Source: an uncultured Desulfobacterium sp. | Lineage (GTDB): Bacteria; Desulfobacterota; Desulfobacteria; Desulfobacterales; Desulfobacteraceae | Reading direction: 5' to 3' | Assembly (NCBI GenBank): GCA_937124525.1 | Contig: CAKZLA010000039.1 | Span: 1-8,015 of the forward strand | Length of the DNA stretch: 8,015 bases | Part shown: piece after piece, positions 1-5,702 of the stretch | How the letters are laid out: each line of letters opens with the position of its first letter | Position numbering within the stretch: the stretch's first letter is position 1 | Program-made: the position numbers and the translations under genes | Notes under the pieces: model-generated | The model's database searches: none | The model's input: the letters and a program-made list of their open reading frames with translations, nothing else | What the model was told of the DNA's origin: nothing

Positions 1-158
1 AATATTTCCACTTCATCTGAAGGTAGGTTTTCTCAGACAGCCCTCCATATATTGAGCAGGTAATGGCAGATGCCAGCGCTAATAGCGCCCATAAGAGCCA
101 GACACCATGAGTGACATTGTAATAATTTCTGGCGTTTAAGTCAATGCTTTGTATTCAT
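1..158 (-). pseudogene. 5' fragment of a membrane protein running off the left edge, with an apparent +1 frameshift
   Basis: On the minus strand an open frame runs from about 145 to the window edge. It encodes NARNYYNVTHGVWLLWALL followed by ALASAITCSIYGG, one strongly hydrophobic segment typical of an N-terminal membrane anchor or signal anchor, then a polar stretch. No ATG, GTG or TTG opens this frame. An ATG at 158 starts MNTKH and hits TGA at 143-141; removing one T there would give a continuous MNTKHDLNARNYYNVTH start. So this is either a frameshifted gene or one with an indel error. Its start lies about 20 bp from the left end of repeat copy F. The family is not recognised and the C-terminal part lies outside the window. 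Confidence 0.4.
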
Positions 159-175
159 GTGCATATTCGGGTATT

Positions 176-396
176 GGAGGGCCTGACCCAGCCAATCTCC
201 TGTTATTAAAGAATAATTTGGGCATCCTTCAAAAGTACTTTACAGTCTTTGGGACCATTCCCCATTTTTAAAAGCTTTCTTCAAAAAAAGTGTAAAGTGC
301 TTTGGGACTCATATGAAGGATGCCAAAATTTGCTTTGAAAAACCTCTATTTTATCTTTTAAAGGCCACTTTGGGGGGGCAAAAACAGCATTTTAAG
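176..396 (+). repeat. Degenerate repeat copy F, interrupted by an inverted-repeat insert
   Basis: The left part (GGGCCTGACCCAGCCAATCT, then TGTTATTAA to about 208) matches the left end of the family (GGGGTCTGACCCAGTTAAAT, then TTGTTATTAATG). The right part at 361-396 (GGCCACTTTGGGGGGGCAAAAA, then TTTTAAG) is a decayed version of the core element CACTTTTTGGGGGTCAAAAAGTGGGGTTTAA. About 150 bp between the halves do not belong to the family and hold the inverted repeat at 214-331. The core end overlaps the stop codon of the beta-CASP gene. The GC-rich hairpin and right end of the family are missing. Recognised by eye; divergence is considerable. Confidence 0.5.
214..331. repeat. About 118-bp imperfect inverted repeat inserted in copy F (hairpin or MITE-like)
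   Basis: The left arm AATTTGGGCATCCTTC, then AAAAGTACTTTACA (215-244), is mirrored by the right arm TGTAAAGTGCTTTG (291-304) and GAAGGATGCCAAAATT (315-330). The outer 16 bp match with one difference. After a ten-base asymmetry in the right arm, a further 13 or so bases match with one or two differences. The unpaired centre is A/T-rich. No clear target duplication is visible next to it, so a mobile origin is inference; it could instead act as a bidirectional transcript end below the beta-CASP gene. Confidence 0.55.
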
Positions 397-1705
397 CCCC
401 AGCTGGAGTAATCCCACTTAGTTTTAAAGCATGGGCCAAGGCTTTGCGGGCGCGGGCTTCGCCGTGGACCAGGGTGATTTTCTTTGGGGGTTCGGGCATG
501 GATTTCACCCAGTTGAGAAGCATATTTTGATCGGCATGGGCCGAATAACCGGACAAGGTATGGATGGCAGCCTTCACCGGGATCTTTTTTTCCATCATGC
601 GGCGGCCCGGGGTGCCCTTGGCCTGGTAGCCCACAAAAAAGAGGTCATTTCTGGGATCTTCCAGGCCCTGTTCCAGGTGATCCACAATGCGGCCCCCGGT
701 GCACATGCCAGAGCCTGCAATGATGATGGCCGGTCCCTTCATCTCCATCAGCTGCTTATGATCCCGGTATTTTTCCACGGCATAGAGGTTCTTAAAATCC
801 AGGGGATGGTCCCCGGCGGCCTTGAGGGCCTTTGCCTCCTGATCCCAAAAGCTTTCGAGATCCGCATAGATCTTTGTGATTTTAAGGCCCAAGGGAGAGT
901 CGATGAATACGGGCACCTTGGTTTTGATGCGGTCCAGCTCGTAGATCAGCTCCTGGGTGCGGCCCAGGGAAAACGCGGGGATGTAGACGATGCCGTTGTC
1001 TGCCAGGGCCTTGTTTAGGAGACCCTTCAGCGTTTCAATGCGCTCTTTTCTGCTGGTATGGTTCCGATCGCCGTAGGTGGATTCCAGTATCAGCAAATCG
1101 CAGGATCCCGGTGGGTCCGGGTCCGGCAGGATGGGCGTATCAGTACATCCCAGATCTCCAGAAAAAATCACCGAATATGTGGGGGTCAGGCTTGGCTTAT
1201 TGGTGTTATTGGGGGATAAAGTATCGGGCTTTTGGGGTTGCTCATTTTTTTGCTGTGCCGGGGTGATGCCCTGGGGCTGGGGAAAGCAAAATCGGATAAA
1301 GCACGAGCCTAAAATATGCCCGGCATTGCCAAGCTTGAATGAAATCCCCTTTTTAAGGGTAAATTGCTCATGCAGTTCAAAACCCCAGGAAAAATCATCA
1401 ATGGCCAGTTCCAGGCGGCGGATCTCTTTATGGCTCCTGTGGGTAAAGGACATACCGTCGTGGAGCATGGGAAGCAGCAGTGCCTTTGTGGCATGGGTGC
1501 AGATGATCTCGCCCTTAAATCCGGCATCTATGAGATCCGGTACCCGGCCGATGTGATCAATGTGGGCATGGGTCAAAAACAGGTAATCAATATCTTTGGG
1601 CTGCACCGGGAATTGATCAAAGGGAAGCTCCGGGTCGTGGCCCTGGGCTATGCCACAGTCCACCAGTATGTTCACATTGTCTGCGGCATCCGGCCGGGTC
1701 TGCAC
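392..1705 (-). CDS. MBL-fold beta-CASP RNA-processing exonuclease family protein; true start probably ATG at 1757, behind a 1-base frameshift
   Basis: Members of this family (COG1236, CPSF73/RNase J-like) are two-zinc RNA endo/exonucleases. Counting from the GTG at 1705, the zinc motif THAHIDH is at residues 45-51, GHILGS (His130) is motif III and FSGDLG (Asp184) is motif IV. ESTYGDR (208-214), GSGMCTGGR, SGYSAHADQ (385-393) and LVHGE (412-416) are the beta-CASP motifs. All metal ligands are present. The frame continues upstream as LGAKECVTGSCHLV, the expected first strand of the family, so GTG-1705 is not the natural start. An ATG at 1757, at the edge of repeat A, would read MKTHLGAKECVTGS if the A5 run at 1750-1754 were A4; as written the frame is broken. 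Residues 142-176 are a Pro/Gln/Asn-rich insertion containing repeat-derived DNA. Both flanks are repeat copies. Confidence 0.85.
   Translation of the reverse strand: MQTRPDAADNVNILVDCGIAQGHDPELPFDQFPVQPKDIDYLFLTHAHIDHIGRVPDLIDAGFKGEIICTHATKALLLPMLHDGMSFTHRSHKEIRRLELAIDDFSWGFELHEQFTLKKGISFKLGNAGHILGSCFIRFCFPQPQGITPAQQKNEQPQKPDTLSPNNTNKPSLTPTYSVIFSGDLGCTDTPILPDPDPPGSCDLLILESTYGDRNHTSRKERIETLKGLLNKALADNGIVYIPAFSLGRTQELIYELDRIKTKVPVFIDSPLGLKITKIYADLESFWDQEAKALKAAGDHPLDFKNLYAVEKYRDHKQLMEMKGPAIIIAGSGMCTGGRIVDHLEQGLEDPRNDLFFVGYQAKGTPGRRMMEKKIPVKAAIHTLSGYSAHADQNMLLNWVKSMPEPPKKITLVHGEARARKALAHALKLSGITPAGA
1180..1204 (+). repeat. Right-end fragment of the repeat family inside the beta-CASP coding sequence
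   Basis: The plus strand reads GGGGTCAGGCTTGGCTTATT followed by GG. The right end of copy A reads GGGGTCAGGTTTGGCTTGTT followed by GG (2005-2026), and that of copy C reads GGGGTCAGCCCTGGCTTATT (4970-4989). The match to copy A is 20 of 22 bases. On the minus strand it encodes part of the PSLTPT segment at the end of a roughly 35-residue insertion that sits between the family's GHILGS and FSGD motifs. The insertion therefore seems to have been made, at least partly, by a repeat fragment that stayed in frame. Confidence 0.55.
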
Positions 1706-1761
1706 CAGATGACAGGAGCCGGTGACGCACTCTTTTGCACCAAGATGTGTTTTTCATGGGG

Positions 1762-1799
1762 TCTGACCCAGTTAAATGGTTCTGACCCAGTTAAATGGT
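1762..1799 (+). repeat. Perfect 19-bp direct tandem repeat in the left end of copy A
   Basis: TCTGACCCAGTTAAATGGT occurs twice without a gap (1762-1780 and 1781-1799). The unit contains the distal half of the GGGGTCTGACCC palindrome, so the second unit lacks the pairing GGGG. Copy E shows a longer tandem duplication of the same region. Confidence 0.9.
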
Positions 1800-1947
1800 T
1801 GTTATTAATGAGCTATGGGTTCAAAAAAAGGGGTTTTTTGCGCTTAGAGTGCACTTTTGGGGGTAAAAAGCTGGGTTTAAAGATTTTGAACCTTGTTACG
1901 GGTGCTGGTATTGGGTGTTGGCTTCTCGACTTTTTGGACTGGGGTCT

Positions 1948-1988
1948 GGTTTGTTTTTACTGCGGCTGCGCCGCCGTGAATAAAAGCC
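1948..1988. repeat. 41-nt GC-capped hairpin of copy A
   Basis: Two 19-nt arms flank a TGC loop: left GGTTTGTTTTTACTGCGGC, right GCCGCCGTGAATAAAAGCC. Fourteen of 19 positions are complementary and two more are G-U pairs if transcribed. Copy C carries the same hairpin with different arm bases. It is not followed by a T run, so it is not a classical terminator in plus orientation. Confidence 0.75.
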
Positions 1989-2008
1989 TGTGTCAATCAA
2001 GCCTGGGG

Positions 2009-2119
2009 TCAGGTTTGGCTTGTTGGGGATGGAGGCAGTATATCCTTGAGTTCCAGATCACGCAGCATCTCGGGATACTGCTTGCCCAACTCGGCTGGCG
2101 GCGTTAACGCCAATAACAC
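2009..2119 (-). pseudogene. 36-codon gene scrap between copy A and the AlbA_2 pseudogene
   Basis: A minus-strand frame starts at GTG 2119, four bases past the stop of the upstream AlbA_2 gene. It reads LLALTPPAELGKQYPEMLRD and LELKDILPPSPTSQT, then stops at TGA 2011-2009. That stop lies inside the repeat's right-end GGGGTCA motif. The residue composition is protein-like, with a charged amphipathic stretch and Pro-rich ends. No family is recognised. Since the stop comes from the repeat, it may be a fragment of a longer gene cut by copy A, or a short coupled ORF. Confidence 0.35.
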
Positions 2120-2122
2120 AAA

Positions 2123-3450
2123 TTATCCACTAACATTCCAATATCCACTTTTTCTTCCCCCAACCCTTGTCAATCTCCCCTCTTTTTTCAATTTGGCAAA
2201 ATATTCCCTGGAGGTATCCATGCTAATGCCAAGTCTTTGCCCCACCTCTTTTTGAGTGATGGCGGGTTCTTCCATTATGAGTTGCAGAATTCGATCACTC
2301 AAGGAAGCTTTATGGGGGGGCTTATGGGGGGGCTTATAAACAGTCACCCGAAATCCGTGTTGAAACTCTTCAAAATGCGGCATGGGGAGATCAGATTCGG
2401 TAAAAGCCTGTATAATCCACTTGATACCGGACCCATATTTTTCCACCAGAACCGCTTCCTTGAATACAAGCGCAATCTGTTTATTTCGTATACAGGATAT
2501 ATAATTACCGCTGATCAAATCCTCGATCTGTATTTCCGGTGGCAGTTTCCCCGGATTGAAAAACTCAATACCATCGTCAAATATTTTCACAATGGAATCG
2601 CCGGCATGCGTGTAATCCCTGTGCACAATCATGTTCACCACAATCTCTCGCAGGGCGCAAGGGGATAATCCCAACGTTCCTGGCGCTGTGCCTCCCCGGT
2701 AATAAAATAGCCTTTATTGATATGCTTTCTGATGAATCCCAGCAGCAATTCAACCTCTGAAACAAGATCCATCCGGATGGTCAGGTTATCTTTGATCACG
2801 GTCTCACTGGAAAAACGACCCGCCTCAATAGTACTGAGCGGCGATTCTCCAGCCATAAACAGAAGATGGCACCCGTTTGTAATTTGCTCTCCCTTAACCA
2901 GTTCATATTTCTTAAGAACCGTCAAGGGATCATCATTTATCAGATAAGGCCGGATCGTATTGCCCAGGGCAATAAACCGGTTCACTTTATCCAACGAGAC
3001 ATCTTCAAGGCTGTGATGAGTGTCTGCATAATAATCCCAGCTGGCGTTGAACGTCTTGAGATAAAGGCTTGATATCTCAGTAATAGTCATTTTATGATTT
3101 GAATTTTTTACCCTGCAAAAATATTTTCCCTTGCAACTAACGGGCTTGATGGGATGGTCAGGCACAATGATTCGAACCACTGTCATGCCGTTCAAATCAA
3201 CTTCCTCGATATCCGGAAACAGTGACGGCTGTGTACTCAACTTAATCCTGTTGAGCCAGTCTTGAAGCGTTTCTTTACCAATATCAATGCCACGGACCTC
3301 ACCCCGATCGGTAACCCCGATCAGAAGCGCTCCCCCATGCGTGTTGGCAAAGGCGGAAACCGTTTCGATTGCTTCACGGTCAAAAGAGGTTTTAAACTCA
3401 AGGGTTTCTGACTCACCATTGATGATCATTTTATTTAAATCATACCGCAC
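2123..3450 (-). pseudogene. Schlafen/AlbA_2-domain putative transcriptional regulator with GHKL ATPase-like and winged-helix regions, split by a -1 frameshift
   Basis: Two overlapping minus-strand frames (3450-2635 and 2674-2123) together make one COG2865-type protein of about 440 residues. The first frame carries the AlbA_2 domain (GESETLEFKTS, then SAFANTHGGALLIGVTDRG). The second carries ALREIVVNMIVHRDYTHAGD and IKIF/NPGKLPPEI-type GHKL motifs, then a C-terminal winged helix (ITQKEVGQRLGISMDTSREY). The break lies near 2655-2660: the frame reads WDYPLAPCERLW where the family has WDYPLxALRE, so one base appears missing. GTG 3450 is preferred as start because AGGGGATAGGG precedes it; ATG 3429 is an alternative. 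A KPPHKPPHK linker is encoded by a 12-bp tandem repeat. Such proteins are often linked to phage, TA or regulatory islands. An indel error cannot be excluded. Confidence 0.8.
2310..2337. repeat. 12-bp tandem repeat with two G7 tracts in the AlbA_2 gene linker
   Basis: TTATGGGGGGGC occurs twice (2310-2321, 2322-2333) followed by a partial TTAT. On the coding strand it encodes the PPHK PPHK linker between the GHKL-like region and the winged helix. The unit length is in frame, so copy-number change would only lengthen the linker. Slippage within either G7 run would remove the winged helix from the product. Confidence 0.8.
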
Positions 3451-3473
3451 AAATATTTACCCTATCCCCTTAT

Positions 3474-3700
3474 TTTCATGGTTTCATGGGGTTGTTTTCA
3501 TGGGGTCTGACCTAGTTAAATGTTGTTATTAATGAGCTATGGGTTCAAAAAAGGGAGTTTTTTGCGCTTAGAGTGCACTTTTTGGGGGTAAAAAGCGGGG
3601 TTTAAGGGTTTTGAGCTCATACTTGGTTCGGGCAGAATTCAGGTTTGTATGCACGGCGGCTTCGCAGCCTTGCATACAACCTGAACCCATGAGTGCGCGT
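3474..3700 (+). repeat. Repeat copy B with stacked left-end motifs
   Basis: The left-end motif occurs three times: TTTCATGG at 3474, TTTCATGGGG at 3482 and TTTCATGGGG at 3496. Only the last continues into GTCTGACCTAGTTAAATG. The core follows: TTGTTATTAATGAGCTATGG, AAAAAAGGGAGTTTTTT, GTGCACTTTTTGGGGGTAAA and GCGGGGTTTAAGG. A long hairpin (3638-3685) replaces the GC hairpin of copies A and C. The GGGGTCAG right end is not visible, so the right boundary is approximate. The copy lies between the AlbA_2 gene start and the Rpn gene end. Confidence 0.8.
3638..3685. terminator. Strong 48-nt hairpin downstream of the Rpn gene, within copy B
   Basis: The arms TTCAGGTTTGTATGCA and TGCATACAACCTGAA pair over 15 bp with one bulge. 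The inner GGCGGC-TTC-GCAGCC adds a second short stem. It lies about 60 bp past the stop of the minus-strand Rpn gene and can fold in transcripts from either strand. No T run follows on either side, so factor-independent termination is uncertain. It occupies the place of the GC hairpin in copies A and C and is probably the equivalent module of the repeat. Confidence 0.5.
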
Positions 3701-3742
3701 TGAGTTGTGTGCTTCTATAAAATAGCTTGGCAAGGGTGTCGT

Positions 3743-4621
3743 TTAGTCCGTATCCCGCAGGAGATGCAAGGGGATGTCAACGGATTCGTTGTTCAAAATT
3801 TTTTTCACTTGGGTAGTAGTTAAATTGGCTATCCGGGCAATCATTTCATCTGATAGACCATTTTGTTTGGCATTACGAACCAAGGACACAATGGTTTTGT
3901 AGCTACCTTCCTGACGGCCTCTTTCCCTCATATATTGCGACAGCATGACAGTCTCCTCATGTTGAATCATGTTTTCATAAAGCTGTTGCTGTTCCTGGTC
4001 GCCTATCTCTGAATATACATCAATAAAATTTACGTATTTATCAAAAAGCCCAGTGTTAACCAGTTCAAACAACCCTTTATAGGCTTGGCGGATAACCTCC
4101 AACCGCTCTTCTTTCAGGTACTGCATTTTCGGCAGCAGAATTTTGACTACCGGATTATTCACATTGTAATAATCCCGAGCCTCTAAGTCAAACAGCTTGT
4201 GAAAAACATACTCAAAATGGAGGAACAGGCGATCATTGAGCTGTGAATGGATCTGCTTAAGAACCGATTTGCGCCATTTCCTCCGATCGGTGAACAAAAC
4301 CGTGGGAACCACCAGAGCATCGGGATGGGCCTCCATCAGGTCTGTGGTATAGCGCAGCAATTTGTAAATGGAAAATTTACTTTTATCTTCCTGGAATTCC
4401 ACCAGCCATAAAAGGAACTGCCGGTTTTCAAACCGAAACAAAATGGGCATATCCAGCGAAAGACCAGCATCCGAAAGATGATGTTTTTTTGGTTCCTGAC
4501 GCGGAAAGGTGACATCGAGTACATTGCCCCAAGCCTCTTCTGCCTGGGGAAAAAACAAGTTTAATGTTTCCTTGGGGAAGTCCAGGAACATGTTTTTGAA
4601 ATTATGATCATGGGAAGTCAT
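3743..4621 (-). CDS. Rpn family recombination-promoting nuclease / PD-(D/E)XK nuclease-family transposase
   Basis: The 292-residue product starts HDHNFKNMFLDFPKETLNLF, the usual opening of Rpn/YhgA-like proteins. A PD-(D/E)XK-type core follows: Asp57 in LDMPILFRF, then Glu75-Phe-Gln77 in LLWLVEFQEDK (71-80), and IYKLLRYTTDLM. Rpn proteins in E. coli are DNA endonucleases that raise recA-independent recombination. The C-terminus LSDEMIARIANLTTTQVKKI (257-276) is the short helix-turn-helix-like tail common in this family. The length is normal and the frame intact. ATG 4621 overlaps the TGA of a short upstream frame (ATGA). The nearest Shine-Dalgarno, GGAGG at 4643-4639, is unusually far at 17 nt. 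Repeats B and C flank the gene. Confidence 0.85.
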   Translation of the reverse strand: MTSHDHNFKNMFLDFPKETLNLFFPQAEEAWGNVLDVTFPRQEPKKHHLSDAGLSLDMPILFRFENRQFLLWLVEFQEDKSKFSIYKLLRYTTDLMEAHPDALVVPTVLFTDRRKWRKSVLKQIHSQLNDRLFLHFEYVFHKLFDLEARDYYNVNNPVVKILLPKMQYLKEERLEVIRQAYKGLFELVNTGLFDKYVNFIDVYSEIGDQEQQQLYENMIQHEETVMLSQYMRERGRQEGSYKTIVSLVRNAKQNGLSDEMIARIANLTTTQVKKILNNESVDIPLHLLRDTD

Positions 4622-4761
4622 TTTTTGTTATATTTTTTCCTCCAAATCAAAATCAAGCTCAGGGCAGCAGCTCCGGGGCACTTCGTTTGCGGTTGCCCCC
4701 GCCAGGCCCACCATCCAGCCACGGACAGGGTGGCCCAGCCCAAGGTATCAATGACAGCCAT
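4618..4761 (-). other. Possible small ORF or gene remnant upstream of the Rpn gene
   Basis: Between copy C and the Rpn start lie about 145 bp that are more GC-rich than their surroundings. On the minus strand a frame from ATG 4761 (MAVIDTLGWATLSVAGWWAW at the start) runs 47 codons and ends in a TGA overlapping the Rpn ATG. A second minus frame (GWMVGLAGATANEVPRS, then CCPELDFDLEEKI) also looks protein-like. Neither is recognised. It may be the 3' remnant of a gene cut by copy C, or simply the leader that carries the GGAGG ribosome site at 4639-4643. Confidence 0.25.
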
Positions 4762-4769
4762 GCGGTTTC

Positions 4770-4990
4770 TTTCATGGGGTCTGGCCCCGCTAAGGGGTTG
4801 TTATTAATGCGTTATAAGTTCAAAAATGAGAGTTTTTTGCTCTTAGAGTGTACTTTTTGGGGGTCAAAAGTGGGGTTTAAGTATTTTGGGTGCTGGGTTG
4901 TCTGCTTTTTGGGCTGAGATCTGATTTGTATTTACTGCGGCTGCGCCGCCGTTAGTACGAATCAATCGTGGGGTCAGCCCTGGCTTATTA
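4770..4990 (+). repeat. Repeat copy C, complete from left end to right end
   Basis: The left end TTTCATGGGGTCTGGCCCCG is followed by TTGTTATTAATGCGTTATAA, the A-rich/T-rich inverted repeat, TACTTTTTGGGGGTCAAAAG with TGGGGTTTAAG, a spacer with GGGTGCTGGG and CTTTTTGGGCTGAGATCTG, the GC hairpin at 4923-4963, and the right end TGGGGTCAGCCCTGGCTTAT at 4969-4988. The palindrome has changed from TCTGACCCC to TCTGGCCCC. The right end reaches the stop codon of the HEPN gene. Confidence 0.85.
4923..4963. repeat. 41-nt GC-capped hairpin of copy C
   Basis: The arms are GATTTGTATTTACTGCGGC and GCCGCCGTTAGTACGAATC with a TGC loop: 15 of 19 positions are complementary and two of the others become G-U in RNA. 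Compared with the hairpin in copy A, both arms have changed bases (for instance outer GATT/AATC against GGTT/AGCC), so pairing is kept despite divergence. Confidence 0.75.
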
Positions 4991-5368
4991 TGGGCATTGT
5001 TGTGGGAAAAACATACCATTAATCGTGCAAAAAACACTTTGTGCAACATCATAGAATTCTCGGGCATCTGTCTGAGATGGTTTCCCGTCCGGTAAAAGGC
5101 CCAAATCCCCAGGATATCTTGCATCAATGTAAAGCGAATCAAAATCTGTTAAAAGATCAATGTCAATCTCAATCGCCAATTCATCCTTGATCATTCCATA
5201 CAATCTCAATGTAGAGTGCGTTCGTGGTACCTTAAATACCTGCCTTCGATTCCAACAGGGCTTTAAAGCAACAATATGGGTCAAGAATTCATCATCAATG
5301 ATATGCTCAATGCTTTTCAAATCAGCCAAGGCTGATGAAATCCAGGCCTTTGCCATCTCATTACTCAT
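4988..5368 (-). pseudogene. HEPN-domain protein with an internal deletion and compensating frameshifts (decayed MNT-HEPN partner)
   Basis: The frame opens MSNEMAKAWISSALADLKSI and continues IDDEFLTHIVA, then FKVPRTHSTLRLYGMI and SLYIDARYPGDLGLLPDG, all typical of COG2250 HEPN proteins that pair with minimal nucleotidyltransferases. The expected FHAQQxxEK segment after HIVA is missing. Residues 34-42 (LKPCWNRRQ) are an out-of-frame reading of FKALLESKA, which is visible in the neighbouring frame at 5267-5241, where the family has its KALLE motif. So about ten codons were lost and a second indel near 5240 restored the frame. The ATG overlaps the stop of the nucleotidyltransferase remnant (ATGA), the usual coupling. 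The catalytic state is doubtful. The stop falls in the right end of repeat C. Confidence 0.7.
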
Positions 5369-5490
5369 AACAGTCGAATCCCTTTTTCCTGAATCTCCTT
5401 TGCAAACGAGCTGCGCAATGCGTAAAATTTTTTATTCATCGGGGAGGTATGCACCATTAAGTCAAGGCTTACCTTCAATCGGAGGTTCAT
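5365..5490 (-). pseudogene. C-terminal remnant of an MNT-type nucleotidyltransferase (antitoxin-like partner of HEPN)
   Basis: The minus frame from ATG 5490 encodes 41 residues: LKVSLDLMVHTSPMNKKFYA and LRSSFAKEIQEKGIRLL. It resembles the tail of minimal nucleotidyltransferases (pattern VDLVVxTP...SFxREIxREGxxLY). The family has about 100-140 residues, with the catalytic GSxxxG...DxD motif in the missing N-terminal part. Upstream, between 5491 and 5518, another frame (ENIALAHEPPIEGKP) suggests a further short piece shifted by an indel, and then repeat D begins. The TGA overlaps the HEPN ATG as ATGA, confirming the two-gene operon order. Without the catalytic part it cannot act as an AMP-transferase. 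Confidence 0.6.
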
Positions 5491-5516
5491 GAGCGAGTGC
5501 GATATTCTCCTGTGGG

Positions 5517-5702
5517 ATCATGGGGTCTGACCCTGCTAAGAACTATTATTACAGGATATTTTATTTGTTTTTGGGGTGTTTTTGCTCTTAGGATGCACTT
5601 TTGGGGGTCAAAAAGTGGGGTTTAAGGATATTTGAGTTGGGTTATGGGTGCTGGGTGCTGGATGTTGGGTTGTGGCAAAGCCCCCTTTTATACACATCAA
5701 TC
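5517..5702 (+). repeat. Repeat copy D, right end interrupted by a MITE
   Basis: The left end ATCATGGGGTCTGACCCTGC is followed by a shortened TATTATTACAGG, a diverged T-rich stretch, the core GCACTTTTGGGGGTCAAAAA with GTGGGGTTTAAGG, and a spacer with GGGTGCTGGGTGCTGG (8-bp GGGTGCTG repeated). The GC hairpin is absent. The copy reaches CATCAATC, comparable to the ATCAATC before the right end in copies A and C, where the 125-bp inverted-repeat element is inserted. It separates the nucleotidyltransferase remnant from the HExxH gene. Confidence 0.75.

Larger units (their letters stand above)
1751..2030 (+). repeat. Repeat copy A, the most complete copy, with a 19-bp tandem duplication in its left end
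   Basis: In order: TTTCATGGGGTCTGACCCAG left end; GTTATTAATGAGCTATGGGT; AAAAAAAGGGGTTTTTT inverted repeat; GCACTTTTGGGGGTAAAAAG with GGGTTTAA; a G/T-rich spacer with GGGTGCTGG and GGGTGTTGG; the GC hairpin at 1948-1988; and the right end TGGGGTCAGGTTTGGCTTGT at 2004-2023. The left edge coincides with the ATG of the beta-CASP gene on the other strand. The right edge supplies the stop of the small ORF at 2009-2119. No protein-coding content of its own is credible. Confidence 0.85.

Noticed and set aside
78..93. GCGCTATTAGCGC-type palindrome near the left edge
   Set aside because: It falls in the Ala/Leu-rich hydrophobic segment of the left-edge gene, where GCG/CTA/TTA/GCG codons explain it.
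431..1018. Long plus-strand open frames opposite the beta-CASP gene (also 1077-1556 and 1364-2107)
   Set aside because: They are antisense to a gene with all zinc-ligand motifs and have no recognisable domain; 1364-2107 also runs through repeat DNA.
1751..4990. Integron attC sites
   Set aside because: GTTAAAT in copies A and B fits the GTTRRRY core by chance, but copies C, D and E have GCTAA instead. No paired RYYYAAC site at the right spacing and no integrase were seen.
4864..5142. Minus-strand frame of 92 codons crossing copy C and the HEPN gene
   Set aside because: It overlaps the HEPN frame out of phase, and its second half is translated repeat.
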